Source of the DNA: Spirochaetaceae bacterium
GTDB taxonomy: Bacteria; Spirochaetota; Spirochaetia; Treponematales; Rectinemataceae
Length of the DNA stretch: 64,000 bases
Assembly (NCBI GenBank): GCA_025358255.1
Contig: JANYKC010000027.1
Coordinates: forward strand, 44,077 to 108,076
Direction of reading: 5' to 3'
Part shown: piece after piece, positions 34,894-44,273 of the stretch
How positions within the stretch are numbered: the stretch's first letter is position 1
Layout: each line of letters starts with the position of its first letter
The notes under the pieces: generated by a model
Databases searched by the model: none
Told to the model about the DNA's origin: nothing
The model's input: the letters and a program-made list of their open reading frames with translations, nothing else
Program-made: the position numbers and the translations under genes

Positions 34894-36428
34894 CGTCCGG
34901 TGTGGTCCGCGGCCTGGGCGAGGCCCTGGTGAGGGACATGGAATCCCGGGGGATCGACATCGACCTGTCGCTCTCCATCCTTGCCGACTGCAATTCGGGG
35001 CGCCATGGCGGCGCGGGGGCGGTCAAGGCACAAGGAGTCCCGCGCGTGGATGGTGAATCGGTCATCGCGGCCGGACAGGGGTTGGCATGCTCGATCCCTG
35101 TCGCCGAAGCGGAAGCCCGGCTCAAGGCACTCGGCCTGCCGCTGCCTCGTGCGGCGGCCCTTGAGGGGGGACGCCTGACCTTTCCACGGGCCGCGCTGGA
35201 GGAATTGGGCGAGCGCCTCTACCCCCGCACCGCCTGGGGATTGCTCAATGGCGGCTCAGCGACAAGTTATGCGGACTCCAAAAAGAACCTCGCCTTCGGG
35301 CAGGATGCATTCCTGGCCTTTGCCAAGGAGTTCGATGCCCTGGCACCCGCCTGCAAGGACAGGCCAAAGGGCCTGACACCAGCCTACGTCAACCCCGACG
35401 GAAGCCCGGGGGTCTCCTTCCTCGTCCTCAAGGCGCGGGCCCGCCTCCTGGCCGCGAAAGCCTACATCTCGAAGTACGGAAAGCCCAAGGGCGATTTCCT
35501 GCCGTTCTTCCAGATGTCGAGCGTCGGCAACGACGACGAGCTAAAGGCCGCTTTTGAGGCCTATGGAAAATCGCCCTTCCTCGCGGACCTGGCGGCGGAG
35601 ACCGGACTCCCCGCTTCCAGCTTCGCGACTGGGGTTCAACCCCTTGTCGCGGCCTTTACGCATTCCTCCGAGGGAAAGCCACGCCGCATCTTCGACAGGG
35701 CCTGGGACAAGCCGGACAGCTCCATCGCCCTCCCCGGTGGCCATGGCCAATGCTTCCGCGTCCTTGCGCCGGTCCTGCGCGCCCTCCACGGGCGCGGCAT
35801 CCGCTTCGCATGGCTCGGCAACGTCGACAACATCGGCTATCTCCCCGAAGCGGCGGAGTTGGCCGTGCTGGCGCTTTCGGGGAAGCCGGCCGCCTTCGAC
35901 TTCGCCCTCAGGACGCCGATGGACGTCAAGGGCGGCATCCTCGTCGAGACAGAAGGCGGAAAGAGGACGGTAGCGGACATTGGACCGGCTATTTCCTTCG
36001 AAGAAGTCAAGCGCCTTGAGGATGGGGGGGCGGCTATCCTCTTCAATTGCGCCACCGGCCTATTCGATCTCGATTGGCTCGTTCCCCGCCTCGAGGAGGT
36101 CGCGCGCGGACTTCCCGTGCGCGTGACAGACCAGGACAAGGACGCAGGCCGCTATTCGCAGGCTGAACAGGTGACGTGGGAAGTCACCTCCCTCCTTCCT
36201 TCCTTCATCGCCTTCGCCGTGGACAAGTACGACCGCTTCATGGCAGCCAAGCTGCTCGCCGAAACCCTCCTCACGAGCGGCATCGCGGCGGCAGACCCCC
36301 GTATACCGCCTGAACTGGCGGAGACCTCCCGCCTCCTCAAGGCGGGCCTCGAGAGGAAGCTCTCCGGTCCCTGCGGTCTTGTGCTCAGGGACGGTGCATG
36401 GCATCCCATCCCTGGCGAAGGGGGCTGA
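34890..36428 (+). CDS. UTP:hexose-1-phosphate uridylyltransferase (UDPGP family)
   Basis: A 512-residue member of the large UDPGP family, making UDP-glucose or UDP-N-acetylhexosamine from UTP and a sugar 1-phosphate. The nucleotide loop is GLLNGGSATSY, the family block FFQMSSVGNDDEL follows, and the catalytic region has WLGNVDNIGYLPEA. Typical UDPGP enzymes have GGxGTR; here GGSAT, so substrate preference could be UDP-GlcNAc-like or unusual. The ATG overlaps the glk stop. Together with glk and the mutase it supports nucleotide-sugar synthesis. Confidence 0.82.
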   Translation: MTSGVVRGLGEALVRDMESRGIDIDLSLSILADCNSGRHGGAGAVKAQGVPRVDGESVIAAGQGLACSIPVAEAEARLKALGLPLPRAAALEGGRLTFPRAALEELGERLYPRTAWGLLNGGSATSYADSKKNLAFGQDAFLAFAKEFDALAPACKDRPKGLTPAYVNPDGSPGVSFLVLKARARLLAAKAYISKYGKPKGDFLPFFQMSSVGNDDELKAAFEAYGKSPFLADLAAETGLPASSFATGVQPLVAAFTHSSEGKPRRIFDRAWDKPDSSIALPGGHGQCFRVLAPVLRALHGRGIRFAWLGNVDNIGYLPEAAELAVLALSGKPAAFDFALRTPMDVKGGILVETEGGKRTVADIGPAISFEEVKRLEDGGAAILFNCATGLFDLDWLVPRLEEVARGLPVRVTDQDKDAGRYSQAEQVTWEVTSLLPSFIAFAVDKYDRFMAAKLLAETLLTSGIAAADPRIPPELAETSRLLKAGLERKLSGPCGLVLRDGAWHPIPGEGG

Positions 36429-36429
36429 A

Positions 36430-37152
36430 ATGGACCTGGATTTCGCTGCCGGAGATCCCCGGTCGGGCCTCCTCTTCCTCTTCCTCTGCTCGGCCTATGT
36501 GGCGTACATCGCCTCAGGGGCCTTGCCCTCGTCTTCCCGTCCGGCAAGGAGGAAGCCCGGCCGGGTCCTCCTGGATCGCGCCGGCTTCGCCCTCGTTTTC
36601 CTCGGTCTCCCCTTCGCCGCCTTCTTGTTGGCGGGGCTTGCCTTGCCAGGCGCAACCTACCTGCGCATGGAAGCTCCCCGCGCCTGGCTCCTGCCCACCG
36701 CGGTCCTCGGCGGCCTTGCCTGGGCGCTTGGACGCTATAGCCGGAAAGACGCCGCCGACATGGCCAATTATCCGCAATTCCTGCCTGTCCGCTGGGGCGT
36801 CCGTGCGTTCTGCGCCGAGTTGCTTTCCTGGCTTGCCTACCTCTTCGCCTACGAGTTCGTCTTCAGGGGGATGATCCTCGAACTGCTCCTTCCCTTGGGC
36901 AGCCTCGCGGCGATCGGGGCCGATACGGCCCTCTATGCCTTCGCCCACCTGTCCAAGAGCCCCAAGGAAGCGGCAGGATGCGTGCTTTTCGGGGTCGTAG
37001 CGTGCGTGCTGACGCTGGTCTTCGGCTCGCTCTATCCGGCCTTCCTGATCCACGCGGCCCTTGCGCTCGGCAACGACCGCGGCGCCTACCTGGCGTCCCG
37101 GGCGGCCTCGGCGCCCCACGCCAAGGCGGCGCGGGAGAAACCCTCGCGATAG
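36430..37152 (+). CDS. CPBP-family intramembrane metalloprotease
   Basis: A 240-residue protein with six to eight predicted membrane spans and the CPBP (Abi/Rce1) motifs: motif 1 AYEFVFRGMI (a weaker form of EExxxR), motif 2 FAHLSKSPKEA, and a C-terminal HAALALGND. It may be an intramembrane protease or a prenyl-protein processing-like enzyme. ATG 36430 follows the uridylyltransferase stop by one base, with AAGGGG upstream. The 3' end overlaps the convergent epimerase by 67 bases. Confidence 0.75.
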   Translation: MDLDFAAGDPRSGLLFLFLCSAYVAYIASGALPSSSRPARRKPGRVLLDRAGFALVFLGLPFAAFLLAGLALPGATYLRMEAPRAWLLPTAVLGGLAWALGRYSRKDAADMANYPQFLPVRWGVRAFCAELLSWLAYLFAYEFVFRGMILELLLPLGSLAAIGADTALYAFAHLSKSPKEAAGCVLFGVVACVLTLVFGSLYPAFLIHAALALGNDRGAYLASRAASAPHAKAAREKPSR

Positions 37153-38096
37153 CCGATCGACGGACGGAATCCGAGTATTCGCCTGGCCTTTTCATTCGAG
37201 AACACATACTCGACCGTCGAACGTCTCACGCGGTAAGGCGTGAGCGGCGGCGCGTCATGGCTTCCAGCCAGGCGCGCGAAGCCCGTCATCGTCGCGGCGG
37301 CGAGCGCCGCAAGGGCTTTCGGGACGTGGCGGGGATGGCCATCCGCCCCGCTCGTCTCGTACACGACGGAGGCCAGTTCGCGCCACGAGACCGCCTCGTC
37401 CCCCACGATATTGATTGCCTCGCCGGCCACGGCCGGGTTTCCAAGGGCCGCGACCAGGGCGGCGCAGGCGTCGTCCACGTAGACGAGGCTCGTGCGCGAC
37501 TTCCCGGAGCCGATCCAGCCGAAGGCGCCGCGCCGAGCGGCTTCGAACATCCGATAGCTGCTTGTCGTGTCCCCGGGGCCGTAGACGTAGCCCAGCCTCA
37601 GCGAAGCCACGGAGAAACCTGGCCTGTTCCGCCCGAGGGCCAGGCGTTCCGCCTTGAGCTTCGATGCCGGATAGGCGTCCCGGAGGGCATAGTAGGGACC
37701 TTCCTCCGTGCTCGCCGCATGGCGGCCGAAACCATGGACGGAGACCGAGCTCACAAAGACCAATTGGGACAATCCGCATCCTTCGGCCGCGTCAAGGACG
37801 CATACGGTCGCACGGACGTTCGCTTCCTCGAATTCCCGCCGCGTGCCCCAGTCGCTGGCGAGGGCCGCGGCGTGGATTACCGAAGCCGCGCCTTCAAGCG
37901 CGGCCCTTGCCTCCGCCGCATCGGACAGGTCCGCGCGGACGAGCTCCGCACCTTCCGCTTCCAGGCGCCTGAGCGCCACAGGCGCTTCCCTACGCCGATG
38001 GATGGCGCGAACCTTGAACCCGCGCCCGAGCAGGATGGCCGCGAGACGTCCCCCCACGAACCCCGAAGCTCCGGTGACCGCTACGACGCCGTTCAT
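37086..38096 (-). CDS. NAD-dependent epimerase/dehydratase-like protein
   Basis: A 336-residue extended SDR protein: NAD-binding TGASGFVGGRLA at the N-terminus, VIHAAALAS, FVSSVSVHGF and the catalytic-type YPASKLKAE (YxxxK). The C-terminal part (STVEYVFSNEKARRILGFRP) is typical of hydroxysteroid/flavonol-type SDR epimerases. The track ORF starts at 38555 but ATG 38096 overlaps the stop of the upstream paralogue (ATGA). Substrate unknown; the two neighbouring paralogues may share a pathway. Confidence 0.85.
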   Translation of the reverse strand: MNGVVAVTGASGFVGGRLAAILLGRGFKVRAIHRRREAPVALRRLEAEGAELVRADLSDAAEARAALEGAASVIHAAALASDWGTRREFEEANVRATVCVLDAAEGCGLSQLVFVSSVSVHGFGRHAASTEEGPYYALRDAYPASKLKAERLALGRNRPGFSVASLRLGYVYGPGDTTSSYRMFEAARRGAFGWIGSGKSRTSLVYVDDACAALVAALGNPAVAGEAINIVGDEAVSWRELASVVYETSGADGHPRHVPKALAALAAATMTGFARLAGSHDAPPLTPYRVRRSTVEYVFSNEKARRILGFRPSIGYREGFSRAALAWGAEAARDAR

Positions 38097-39109
38097 AGCA
38101 TGCCCCGGGAACGGAACCATTCGCAGGCCGCGGCGATGGCAGCGCCGATGGGCGCGACCGCATAACCGAGCTCCCGCGTGGCCTTGGCCGAACTGTAGTA
38201 CTGCGTCTCGCACGCGATGCGCGCCATTGCCAGACTCACCTGGGGCGCCTTGCCCGTCAGGGAGGCCGCAAGGGATCCAAGCGCCCCGAAAGCGAGGACT
38301 GCCGCCCTCGGCATCCTGGCCCTCGGGGGTTTCCGTCCCAGGACGGCGGCGATTTCCGCGAACACCTGCGCGTAGCTGAGGTTCTCCCCGCCGAGGATAT
38401 AGCAATCCCCAGGTATTCCCCTTTCCAGCGCGGCCACGGTGCCACGAGCCACGGCCCGCACGTCGGCGAAGCTCCTCCCTCCGGGGGAGGAGCCTGGCAC
38501 GCCGCGTTTGGCCAAGGCCAGTATCATCGCTCCCGAACCCGGCTTGGAATCCCAAGGGCCGAACATGAACGTGGGATTCACTACGATGACCTCTAAGGGC
38601 GGCCGCGACATGGCCAGGAGGAGCTCCTGGGCCTCTCGCTTTGTATCCTGGTAATCGAGCCCGAAATGGCCTGCGTCATAAGGGCCGCTTTCGTCCCCGG
38701 GCATCTGCGCGCTGCCGGAGGCGAAGGAATTCGCCGTGCCCACATGCACGAAACGCATCGCGCTTCCACCTGCCTCCCGATCCCTCGCGGCGGCCTCGGC
38801 GGCCCGCGCAAGTCCCATTGCCGCATCGACGTTGAGGGACCTCATCCAGGGGTCGCGGGAGGGCCAGACGGCTGTCGAAGCGACGGTATGGATCACGGCA
38901 TCCACGCCTCGGCAGGATTCGGCGACGAAGGCTGGATCGAGAAGGTCGCCGCGCGACTCATCGACGGCAAGGCCGTCCAGGCTTCCGGTCCGGCGCGACG
39001 GCTCGACCATCGCACGGACGCGATAGCCGCCATCCAGGAGGACGCGGACTATGTTCGAACCCAGGAAACCGTCTGCGCCTGTCACCAGGACGGTCGTCTT
39101 TCCTTGCAT
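38093..39109 (-). CDS. NAD-dependent epimerase/dehydratase-like protein (paralogue)
   Basis: A 338-residue extended SDR protein: VLVTGADGFLGSNIVRVLLDGGY, VIHTVASTA, FVHVGTANSFA and a DYQDTKREAQE (YxxTK) active-site motif. It is diverged from the downstream copy but has the same architecture, so the pair probably arose by duplication. M at 39109 has GGAGG 7 bases upstream; the longer track start is not supported. A terminator of lon lies just upstream, so this gene needs its own promoter. Confidence 0.85.
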   Translation of the reverse strand: MQGKTTVLVTGADGFLGSNIVRVLLDGGYRVRAMVEPSRRTGSLDGLAVDESRGDLLDPAFVAESCRGVDAVIHTVASTAVWPSRDPWMRSLNVDAAMGLARAAEAAARDREAGGSAMRFVHVGTANSFASGSAQMPGDESGPYDAGHFGLDYQDTKREAQELLLAMSRPPLEVIVVNPTFMFGPWDSKPGSGAMILALAKRGVPGSSPGGRSFADVRAVARGTVAALERGIPGDCYILGGENLSYAQVFAEIAAVLGRKPPRARMPRAAVLAFGALGSLAASLTGKAPQVSLAMARIACETQYYSSAKATRELGYAVAPIGAAIAAACEWFRSRGML

Positions 39110-39182
39110 GGCTTCACCTCCGCCAGGCGGTGCGTGCACACCTTCCTGAGAGTGTATACCGTCCAAGGGGGGGCGCGAAACG

Positions 39183-39204
39183 AAAAACCGCCGCGATGGC
39201 GGCC
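39183..39204 (-). terminator. Terminator of lon
   Basis: On the minus strand a short GC-rich hairpin (CCGCC-ATCG-CGGCGG) is followed by TTTTTCG, about 90 bases after the lon stop. Confidence 0.7.
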
Positions 39205-39292
39205 GCTCCCCACAGGATTTCCGCGATCCGTCCCAACGAGGGCGAGGGCCCATTCACAGACATCGCACACCACCGGAAGGCACTGGCGGCAT

Positions 39293-41641
39293 CTATTCGC
39301 CGAGCGCGATCGCGATGACATCCTCCATCCTTTCCACGGGGTGGAAGGTGATGCCCTTTTTCACGTTCTCCGGGATCTCATCAAGGTCCTTTTCGTTCGC
39401 GGCGGGGATGATGATGTCCTTTATCTTGTTGCGTTTCGCCGCGACCGTCTTCTCCCGGAGTCCGCCAATCGGGAGGACCTGGCCGGTGAGGGAGAGCTCA
39501 CCCGTCATGGCGAGCCTGTCCTTGATGCGTTTCCCGAGCACGAGGGAGAGCAGCGCCGTGGCCATCGTGACTCCCGCCGACGGCCCATCCTTGGGGGTGG
39601 CGCCTTCGGGGATGTGGAGGTGGATCTGCTTCGTCTCGAAATAATCCGCCCCAACATTGTAGCGTTCGGCGGCGATGTGCCTCACGAAGGTATAGGCTAT
39701 GCCGGCTGATTCCTGCATGACATTGCCCATCTGGCCCGTGAGCTTGAAGCCTTCCTTGCCGGGATTCGCCACCGCCTCGATGATGAGCGTATCGCCGCCC
39801 ATGCTCGTCCAGGCAAGCCCGATGGACATCCCGGCCATGGTGGCGCGCTTCATGTCGTCATCCCGGAACAGCGGCTTGCCCAGGTACTTCTGCACCGCGG
39901 CCTTGTCGATCGAGAATTTCTCGCCGCCCATGCCGTCCAGGATAACCTGCTTGGCTATTTTCCTGTGGATCTTGTCCAGGGCCTTCTCGAAGTTGCGCAC
40001 CCCCGCCTCGCGCGCGTAGGATTCAGCGATGAAGATGAATGCATCGCGCGTATACCGCACGTTCGCCTTCCTCAATCCGTTCTTCTCGGTCGATTTCGGG
40101 ACGAGGTAGTTCCGGGCGATCTCGATTTTCTCGGAATCGACGTAGCCTGGGAGCTGGATGATCTCCATGCGGTCGATGAGGGGAGCCGGGATCGAATCGA
40201 GGGTATTCGCGGTGCAGATGAAGAAGACGCCGGAGACATCGAAGGGCAGGTCGAGGTAGTGGTCACGAAACGAGAAATTCTGTTCGGGATCGAGGGTTTC
40301 GAGGAGTGCGCTCGAGGGATCGCCTTGGTAGGAGGAGCCCATCTTGTCGATCTCGTCGATCATGAAGACCGGATCACGGCTCTTCGTGATCTTGAGCCCC
40401 TGGACAATCTTGCCGGGCAAGGCCCCGACATAGGTGCGCCGATGGCCCTTGATCTCGGCTTCGTCACGCATGCCGCCGACAGAAAACCGGAAAAACTCCT
40501 TCCCCATTGCGCGGGCGATGGATCGGCCCACGCTGGTCTTGCCCACGCCCGGCGGCCCTACAAGGCAGATGATCGAGCCCTTCGCGTCCTTCTTGAGCTT
40601 GCGGACGGCGAGGTACTCAAGGATGCGCTCTTTCACGTCCTTGAGCCCATAGTGGTCGTTCTCGAGGATGTCCTGGGCCTTCTGGAGATCGAAGTCACCG
40701 GACACCGCTGCCTTCCAGGGCAAGGAGCAGACAAGGTCCAGCCAGTTCCGCGTCACGATGAACTCCGAGGAGTTCGGGTCCATTAGGCCGAATTTCTCAA
40801 GCTCCTGCTCGACCTGCTCCTTGGCCTCGCCCTGGAATTTGAAGGACTCTATTCTCTCCTTGAACCGTTGGACGTCGGAGGTCTTGGCATCCGTGGGCAT
40901 GCCGAGTTCGGTCTTGATCGCCTTGAGCTCCTCCTTGAGGAAATACTCGCGCTGGCTTTTCTCTATCTTCTCGTTGATCTCGGTCTGTACCCGTTTCTGG
41001 ATCTTGAGGAGCTCCTCCTCCTTCTTGATGAAGACCAGGACGCGTTCCATGCGCTCGCGGACATTGAGCGTCTCGAGGAGCTTCTGCTGCTCGGCCTTGT
41101 CGATGTTGAGGATGCTGGCGATGAAGTCGGCGATCTTCCCAGGGTGATCGATGTTGATCATGTTGAGGCGCATCTCCTCCGAGAACATCGGATTGTTCTC
41201 GGATATCTGCTTCATCTCCGAAAGCAGGGCCCGCGTCATGGCACGCACCTCGTCGGTATCCTCGCCTTCCTCATCGAGGTAGGTGATGGCCGCCACGATG
41301 GGCGATTCCTTGGACAGGAATTTCTTCACCTTGAAGCGCTTCATCGTCGAGATGTAGATGTTGGAGCCGCCGTCGGGGAGGTTTATCCGCTTGACGATCT
41401 TGGCCGCTGTGCCCACGAGATGAAGGTCATCCGACTTGGGCTTTTCGAATTCGTTCTTGATCATGACGAGGCCTATCATGCCATCGGCGGCCAAGGCTTC
41501 CTCGACAACTTTCACGTCATCCGGATTGCCTACCATGATGGGCGTAAAGATGCCGGGGAATATGGGACGCCCGAGGAGGGGGACGATCGGAAGCTTGTTC
41601 GGAAGAATCTGTTCGATGGGGATGATCTCATTTTCAGACAT
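39293..41641 (-). CDS. lon: ATP-dependent protease Lon
   Basis: A 782-residue AAA+ serine protease that degrades misfolded and short-lived regulatory proteins in the cytoplasm. N-terminal substrate domain (LPIVPLLGRPIFPGIFTP), Walker A GPPGVGKTSVGRS, Walker B-type VFMIDEIDKMGSSYQGD, and a protease domain with catalytic Ser in PKDGPSAGVTMA and Lys in GLREKTVAAKRN. Full length with the usual domain order. SD GGAG precedes the ATG. No classical heat-shock operator was seen. Confidence 0.96.
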   Translation of the reverse strand: MSENEIIPIEQILPNKLPIVPLLGRPIFPGIFTPIMVGNPDDVKVVEEALAADGMIGLVMIKNEFEKPKSDDLHLVGTAAKIVKRINLPDGGSNIYISTMKRFKVKKFLSKESPIVAAITYLDEEGEDTDEVRAMTRALLSEMKQISENNPMFSEEMRLNMINIDHPGKIADFIASILNIDKAEQQKLLETLNVRERMERVLVFIKKEEELLKIQKRVQTEINEKIEKSQREYFLKEELKAIKTELGMPTDAKTSDVQRFKERIESFKFQGEAKEQVEQELEKFGLMDPNSSEFIVTRNWLDLVCSLPWKAAVSGDFDLQKAQDILENDHYGLKDVKERILEYLAVRKLKKDAKGSIICLVGPPGVGKTSVGRSIARAMGKEFFRFSVGGMRDEAEIKGHRRTYVGALPGKIVQGLKITKSRDPVFMIDEIDKMGSSYQGDPSSALLETLDPEQNFSFRDHYLDLPFDVSGVFFICTANTLDSIPAPLIDRMEIIQLPGYVDSEKIEIARNYLVPKSTEKNGLRKANVRYTRDAFIFIAESYAREAGVRNFEKALDKIHRKIAKQVILDGMGGEKFSIDKAAVQKYLGKPLFRDDDMKRATMAGMSIGLAWTSMGGDTLIIEAVANPGKEGFKLTGQMGNVMQESAGIAYTFVRHIAAERYNVGADYFETKQIHLHIPEGATPKDGPSAGVTMATALLSLVLGKRIKDRLAMTGELSLTGQVLPIGGLREKTVAAKRNKIKDIIIPAANEKDLDEIPENVKKGITFHPVERMEDVIAIALGE

Positions 41642-41802
41642 AGCGACTCCCTCGAGAATTGGGTTCTCAAGTCAAAAATACGCTTTTTGGAAGAAAGAGG
41701 CAATATTTCAGGGGCAAGGCCACGAAAAATAGGAGTGCTTTGCGTGTTTTTCGGGTCAAGGCAGGCGGGAACCAGGGCATAACACCACAGCCCGGCGGAT
41801 CG

Positions 41803-42762
41803 TCAACCCGCCACCGAAGCGAGCGCCTTGACCAGGCGGGCTGGATCGATCGCGAGCCCAGGCACCGAGAGGATTTCCTCCGCGATCCTGTTGCCCATCC
41901 GTAGGCACCGCTCGGGGGAATAACCTTTGTCGAGCGCGGTCAGGAAGGCGGCCGCGAAGGCGTCACCTGCACCCGTTTCATCCACGGGGCAGATCGCGCG
42001 CACGGGGCTCTCAAGGCACAGACCGCCTTTCACATAAATGGCTCCGCGCTCGGACCGCTTGACGACCAAGGCTGGACCGGAATCGCCAAGGAGATCGAGG
42101 CCTTCGCCCAATGGAAGGCCGGCAAGCGAGCAGAATTCATCCTCATTCGCGAATAGCCAATCGCAATAATCGGTCAGGATCTCGAGGATGAAATCGCGTT
42201 CCGACTCGACAAGGGAAAAAGAGCCGAGATCCAGGGCGATCTTCATGCCTGCCTGCCTGGCGCCTTCGAGGCAGGCGACAAAGAAGGGCCGGCTCTTGAG
42301 GAGGAAGCCTTCGAGGTAGAGGATGGATCCGTGATGGAAGACGCCAGGCTGGGGGGCAGAGCGGCAAATGTCCAAGGCCGCGCCGGGGGCCACAAGGATT
42401 GTCCTCCCTGAATCGGGACGCACAAGACTGACAAAAAAACCGGTCGGCTCGGGAGAGGGCGAGAGGATGAGGTGGACGCCCGATTCGCCGAGGTCCCGCT
42501 GATAGTCCTGACCCTGCCGGTCATCACCGACCGCACCGCAAAAATGGGTTGTCGCGCCGAGCATGGATGCGACGCGGAGGGTATTGGCGGCTCCCCCTCC
42601 GGCATTCCACACATAGCCAGGGAGGCAGTCGAGCACGGCGGCGAGTTTCGCCGCTTCCATGTGGACCGTGGCTCCGTTGTGATATCCGAGGGACGGGGCG
42701 AAGTCATCATCGACAAAGGCGATGACGTCCATGAGGGCATTGCCGATGCCGACGATCTCCAT
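41803..42762 (-). CDS. PfkB-family carbohydrate kinase (adenosine kinase-like)
   Basis: A 319-residue ribokinase-fold kinase. GNALMDVIAFVDD at the start, WNAGGGAANTLRVASMLGA, and the C-terminal DETGAGDAFAAAFLTAL with the catalytic Asp. The N-terminal GGGAAN pattern and overall layout resemble adenosine/nucleoside kinases and fructokinases; the substrate cannot be fixed. A good promoter lies upstream, divergent from the carboxyltransferase operon. Confidence 0.85.
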   Translation of the reverse strand: MEIVGIGNALMDVIAFVDDDFAPSLGYHNGATVHMEAAKLAAVLDCLPGYVWNAGGGAANTLRVASMLGATTHFCGAVGDDRQGQDYQRDLGESGVHLILSPSPEPTGFFVSLVRPDSGRTILVAPGAALDICRSAPQPGVFHHGSILYLEGFLLKSRPFFVACLEGARQAGMKIALDLGSFSLVESERDFILEILTDYCDWLFANEDEFCSLAGLPLGEGLDLLGDSGPALVVKRSERGAIYVKGGLCLESPVRAICPVDETGAGDAFAAAFLTALDKGYSPERCLRMGNRIAEEILSVPGLAIDPARLVKALASVAG

Positions 42763-42790
42763 GGCCTTCCCCCTTCTTCACCTATGCAGG

Positions 42791-42820
42791 ATTTTATCAC
42801 CGTACCTAATGGACAGGCAA
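42791..42820 (-). promoter_or_regulatory. Sigma-70-like promoter for the PfkB kinase
   Basis: On the minus strand TTGCCT (42815-42820), 18 bases, TAAAAT (42791-42796), about 30 bases before the ATG. On the plus strand a TATACT at 42929-42934 may be the -10 of the divergent oad-like operon, but its -35 (TAGCAA) is weak. Confidence 0.5.
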
Positions 42821-43011
42821 GGTGGAATCTTTCCACGGAGCCGGAACCCGCCGGAAAGCCCAGGGGCCGATGCGCCACATTTGCACAGAAATTCCGGCGT
42901 ATTCGTAGCAAGGATATTTTTCCTCTTATATACTTGGAGCGGCAACGGGCGACAATGCGAGCCGGGACGCCGGTCCTTGAGACTCCACGCTGCCGCGAAA
43001 AGGAGCATTCA

Positions 43012-44259
43012 ATGTCCCTCGATTCCATCCTGGGAGTGTTCCAGGGTATTCAAACGCTCGCGCAAGCCTCCCCTGCCATGGTGATTGCCCGCATTGGACT
43101 GATCGTCCTCGGCCTCCTCCTCGTCTGGCTAGGCAAGAAGGGCGTCCTTGAGCCCCTGCTCATGATACCCATGGGTCTTGGCATGGCAACGGTCAATGCC
43201 GCTGTCATGTTCTTCGATCCCCTTGCGCTCCATGGCGGGATGGGAACCCTCTTTGTGGAAGCCCAGGCAGGCGCTACCTCCGATGCGGTACGGAACGCCG
43301 CCGACCTCATGACCATCATGCAGATCGATTTCCTGCAGCCGATCTATACCTTGATGTTCTCCAACGGCCTCATTGCCTGCTTTGTCTTCATGGGCATCGG
43401 CTCCATACTTGACATTTCCTTCGTCATGCTCCACCCCTTCATCTCGATGTTCCTGGCCCTCTGCGCCGAACTCGGGACAATCCTGGTCCTCCCCATCGCC
43501 CAACTCTTCGGCTTTACAGCCAAGGAAGCGGCGGCCATCGCGATGGTCGGTGGCGCGGACGGCCCGATGGTCCTTTTCACGAGCCTCAAGCTCGCGCCGC
43601 AACTCTTCGTTCCGATCAGTGTCGTGGCCTACCTCTATCTGGGCCTGACGTATGGAGGCTATCCCTACCTCATAAAGCTTATGGTGCCCAAGGGCATCCG
43701 CGGCACCCCGATGCCGATGGAGAGCAATGCGGGGACCGTCACCTCCGGGCAGAAACTCGCCTTCGCCGTCATCCTCTGCGCCTTCCTCTCTTTTCTCTTC
43801 CCGGTAGCGGCTCCCCTCTTCTTCTCGCTCTTCCTCGGCATCGCCATCAGGGAATCCGGCATCAAGCCCTTCCAGGATTTCGTGAGCAACACGTTGCTCT
43901 ATGCTTCGACCCTCTTCCTCGGCCTCATGCTCGGCATCCTCTGCGAAGCCGGCACGATCTTCAGCCCGAAGGTCCTTCCCCTACTCCTCCTCGGCATGCT
44001 TGCCCTCCTCCTTTCGGGGATAGGAGGACTCATCGGCGGCTACATCCTTTGGTTCTTCAAGAAAGGCAAATTCAACCCTGTCATCGGCATCGCCGGCGTG
44101 TCCTGCGTACCCAGCACGGCCAAGGTCGCGCAGAAGGTCGCGGCGGAAGCCAATCCCCAAGCCATGATCATGCAATACGCCTTGGGCGCGAACATTTCCG
44201 GAGTCGTCACGACCGCCATCATCGCCGCGATCTACGTCAGCTTCCTCGGCGGGAAATAG
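43012..44259 (+). CDS. oadB: Na+-pumping decarboxylase beta subunit (OadB/GcdB/MmdB type)
   Basis: The integral membrane subunit that decarboxylates carboxybiotin and exports Na+. The 415-residue protein has many membrane spans and the pump motifs GGADGPMVLFTSLKL (essential Asp) and NPQAMIMQYALGANISGVVTT (essential Asn and Ser). The family does not distinguish oxaloacetate, methylmalonyl-CoA and glutaconyl-CoA pumps, but the downstream alpha subunit is of the oxaloacetate/pyruvate type. The track start is upstream; ATG 43012 follows AAGGAG by 6 bases. First gene of a four-gene operon. Confidence 0.93.
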   Translation: MSLDSILGVFQGIQTLAQASPAMVIARIGLIVLGLLLVWLGKKGVLEPLLMIPMGLGMATVNAAVMFFDPLALHGGMGTLFVEAQAGATSDAVRNAADLMTIMQIDFLQPIYTLMFSNGLIACFVFMGIGSILDISFVMLHPFISMFLALCAELGTILVLPIAQLFGFTAKEAAAIAMVGGADGPMVLFTSLKLAPQLFVPISVVAYLYLGLTYGGYPYLIKLMVPKGIRGTPMPMESNAGTVTSGQKLAFAVILCAFLSFLFPVAAPLFFSLFLGIAIRESGIKPFQDFVSNTLLYASTLFLGLMLGILCEAGTIFSPKVLPLLLLGMLALLLSGIGGLIGGYILWFFKKGKFNPVIGIAGVSCVPSTAKVAQKVAAEANPQAMIMQYALGANISGVVTTAIIAAIYVSFLGGK

Positions 44260-44273
44260 GCAAGGAGACCGAT

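Noticed and set aside
41642-41802. Possible promoters of lon (TTGACG or TTGACC boxes)
   Set aside because: The matching -10 boxes have poor spacing or sequence. No CIRCE or other heat-shock element was recognised, so no promoter is called.
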